From: an uncultured Bacteroidales bacterium
Lineage (GTDB): Bacteria > Bacteroidota > Bacteroidia > Bacteroidales > UBA3824
Length of the DNA stretch: 32,143 bases
Direction of reading: 5' to 3'
Assembly: GCA_905234655.1 (NCBI GenBank)
Contig: CAJOJG010000064.1
Coordinates: 1-32,143, forward strand
Shown: one piece after another, positions 31,112-32,143 of the stretch
How the letters are laid out: every line of letters starts with the position of its first letter
Position numbering within the stretch: position 1 is the first letter of the stretch
Position numbers and translations under genes: made by a program
The notes under the pieces: model-generated
The model's database searches: none
Told to the model about the DNA's origin: nothing
Seen by the model: only the letters and a program-made list of their open reading frames with translations

Positions 31112-31146
31112 CATAAAAGAGATTTTAAACTTTTAATTGGAATAAT

Positions 31147-32010
31147 ATGACAAACGGTAATATTTTTGTATTGGCGTTCAATGTTGCAATCGTAGTATTC
31201 GTGAGTCCTTGGTGGTTGCTTGCGACAATTCCCGTGACAATAGGTTACTTTGTTTTATATTCTCAAAGCGACGGCGAGAAGATGAAACAAATGTTAACCG
31301 CATTGACAATCATTAACCTAATTACTATTTTGTTGCCATTTCCATTTTGGATTTGGCTGATAGATTTAGTGGTTAGTGTTATTATAGCCTCCCACTATGA
31401 GCCAAAAGAAGACAATAATACAGACTCAACATACCGTAATTATGACATGCAAAACAGTGTTTCCAATGGTTACTCGTCATCAAATGTTAACGGCACTCGC
31501 AATCAGAATGAAAACATTGGAACATCCTATGTTCCACGATATACGGGCACAAATGACTTCAACACTAATACACGGCAGCAAAATTATCCTTTATATGCAA
31601 CAGGCAACAGCACCCAAAGCCAGTTTTGGAATCAAGTAAAGGACCAATTTGTCGATGATTGGGCAAAAGATAAGGCGACAGACTGGGCAAAGAGTGAACT
31701 CAAAGAACGCACAGGTGTTGACTTGGACGCGGATGACTTTGGCTATGCCGAAGTAAGAAGAAGGTACAATGAAAAATACGGCAAATATTATAACCACAGC
31801 AACGATAATCATTCGCAAAACGGTAATGGTTACGCAAGCCATTCAAACAATGGATACGGGAACAATCATTCGTCATATAGCGGTTATAATACCAATAGCA
31901 GTGGCAATTATGGCGGCAGCAATTATTCGTCAAATAATGACTATAATAGCGGAGGTGGCCATTATGCGTCAAACGACGATTATTCGTCATTTGATGATTT
32001 GGATGCGTAA
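31147..32010 (+). CDS. Membrane protein with Asn/Ser/Gly/Tyr-rich tail, cargo 3
   Basis: A 287-residue protein. The first 85 residues contain three or four hydrophobic helices (FVLAFNVAIVVFVSPWWLLA, TIPVTIGYFVLY, LTALTIINLITILLPFPFWI, WLIDLVVSVIIAS). A polar linker follows, then an acidic and aromatic segment (FVDDWAKDKATDWAKSELKE, DLDADDFGYAEVRRRYNEKY). The last 75 residues are low complexity: Asn, Ser, Gly, Tyr and His in irregular GYxNNxSSYSGY-like repeats ending SSFDDLDA. The tail resembles prion-like or condensate-forming sequences and is probably disordered. It occupies the cargo position of the third module. No family is recognised. Confidence 0.75.
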   Translation: MTNGNIFVLAFNVAIVVFVSPWWLLATIPVTIGYFVLYSQSDGEKMKQMLTALTIINLITILLPFPFWIWLIDLVVSVIIASHYEPKEDNNTDSTYRNYDMQNSVSNGYSSSNVNGTRNQNENIGTSYVPRYTGTNDFNTNTRQQNYPLYATGNSTQSQFWNQVKDQFVDDWAKDKATDWAKSELKERTGVDLDADDFGYAEVRRRYNEKYGKYYNHSNDNHSQNGNGYASHSNNGYGNNHSSYSGYNTNSSGNYGGSNYSSNNDYNSGGGHYASNDDYSSFDDLDA

Positions 32011-32050
32011 ATGAGAATCAATAAATTATTAACTAAAAAACTTGTAGTAT

Positions 32051-32143
32051 ATGAATCTCGAACTCAATAAAGTCTTGAAAACGATTGCTTGCGTATTTCT
32101 GTGTGTATTTTTCTTCATGGGCTGCAAAAACTTTGGGCAAAAA
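32051..32143 (+). CDS. Lipoprotein N-terminus, runs off the window
   Basis: ATG 32051 opens MNLELNKVLKTIACVFLCVF, continuing FFMGCKNFGQK to the last base. A positively charged start, a hydrophobic core and a Cys at residue 25 after Met-Gly make a Bacteroidota lipoprotein signal. It lies 40 nt after cargo 3, with no terminator between, so they may be co-transcribed. The mature protein is outside the window. Confidence 0.6.
   Translation, partial: MNLELNKVLKTIACVFLCVFFFMGCKNFGQK

Noticed and set aside
27828..31146. Composite transposon or insertion sequence explaining the A/B repeats
   Set aside because: No transposase, no terminal inverted repeats and no target duplications could be seen at the repeat edges.

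Overview
The window comes from a member of the phylum Bacteroidota, most likely order Bacteroidales. The main evidence is the promoters: many genes follow a TAnnTTTG -7 box, often with a TTTG -33 box 18-20 nt upstream, which is the Bacteroidota sigma-ABfr signature. Shine-Dalgarno sequences are mostly weak, lipoproteins have short Bacteroidota-type lipoboxes, and several families are typical of the phylum (DUF1703 AAA/nuclease, KilA-N, small HTH proteins, CatA-like acetyltransferase). I see no rRNA, tRNA, CRISPR array or transposase.

Layout. (1) 1-5341: a PMCA-type calcium ATPase, a REP-like hairpin cluster, a KilA-N/winged-helix chimera whose domain junction and 3' flank carry the same 11-bp palindrome arms, a kinase fragment without its N-lobe, a 55-codon orphan ORF and an alpha/beta-hydrolase esterase. 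(2) 5424-12747: mostly chromosomal genes with their own promoters: CAT-like acetyltransferase, DUF1703 ATPase-nuclease, S-adenosylhomocysteinase, GT4 glycosyltransferase, mannose-1-phosphate guanylyltransferase and ADP-ribosylglycohydrolase. (3) 12840-19040: an accessory island read mainly on the minus strand. It holds a STAS-like two-gene unit, a broken AAA ATPase, a DUF4160/DUF2442 pair, a DUF1016 nuclease, a dynamin-like GTPase operon with an in-frame stop, and a 35-aa lipoprotein. Four copies of one gene-tail sequence (R1-R4) lie between the modules at 13457-16252. (4) 19373-27753: an ATPase_2/nuclease protein, a small membrane protein overlapping an atypical P1B ATPase, HrpB helicase, a HAD phosphatase and an amidohydrolase.

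(5) 27828-32143 is the most unusual part. A repeat unit made of a small DUF6140-like gene (B), a rho-independent terminator and a small HTH gene (A) recurs, and different cargo lies between copies: a DUF1232 protein, a TPR protein ending in an acyl-carrier-protein domain, and a membrane protein with an Asn/Ser/Gly/Tyr-rich tail. The third A copy is reduced to a remnant. In all three units the end of A carries a -33-like box, and a -7-like box lies exactly 20 nt further on, next to the cargo. Each cargo reads directly into the next B and then the terminator. This looks like a modular array whose cargo can be exchanged while transcription stays intact.

The housekeeping genes act in methyl-cycle turnover (ahcY), GDP-mannose and surface-glycan synthesis (manC-like and GT4) and ion homeostasis (two P-type ATPases). 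The repeat-bounded islands look like sites of gene turnover, with several predicted ATPase or nuclease proteins that could serve defence or conflict. That role is inferred from families only.
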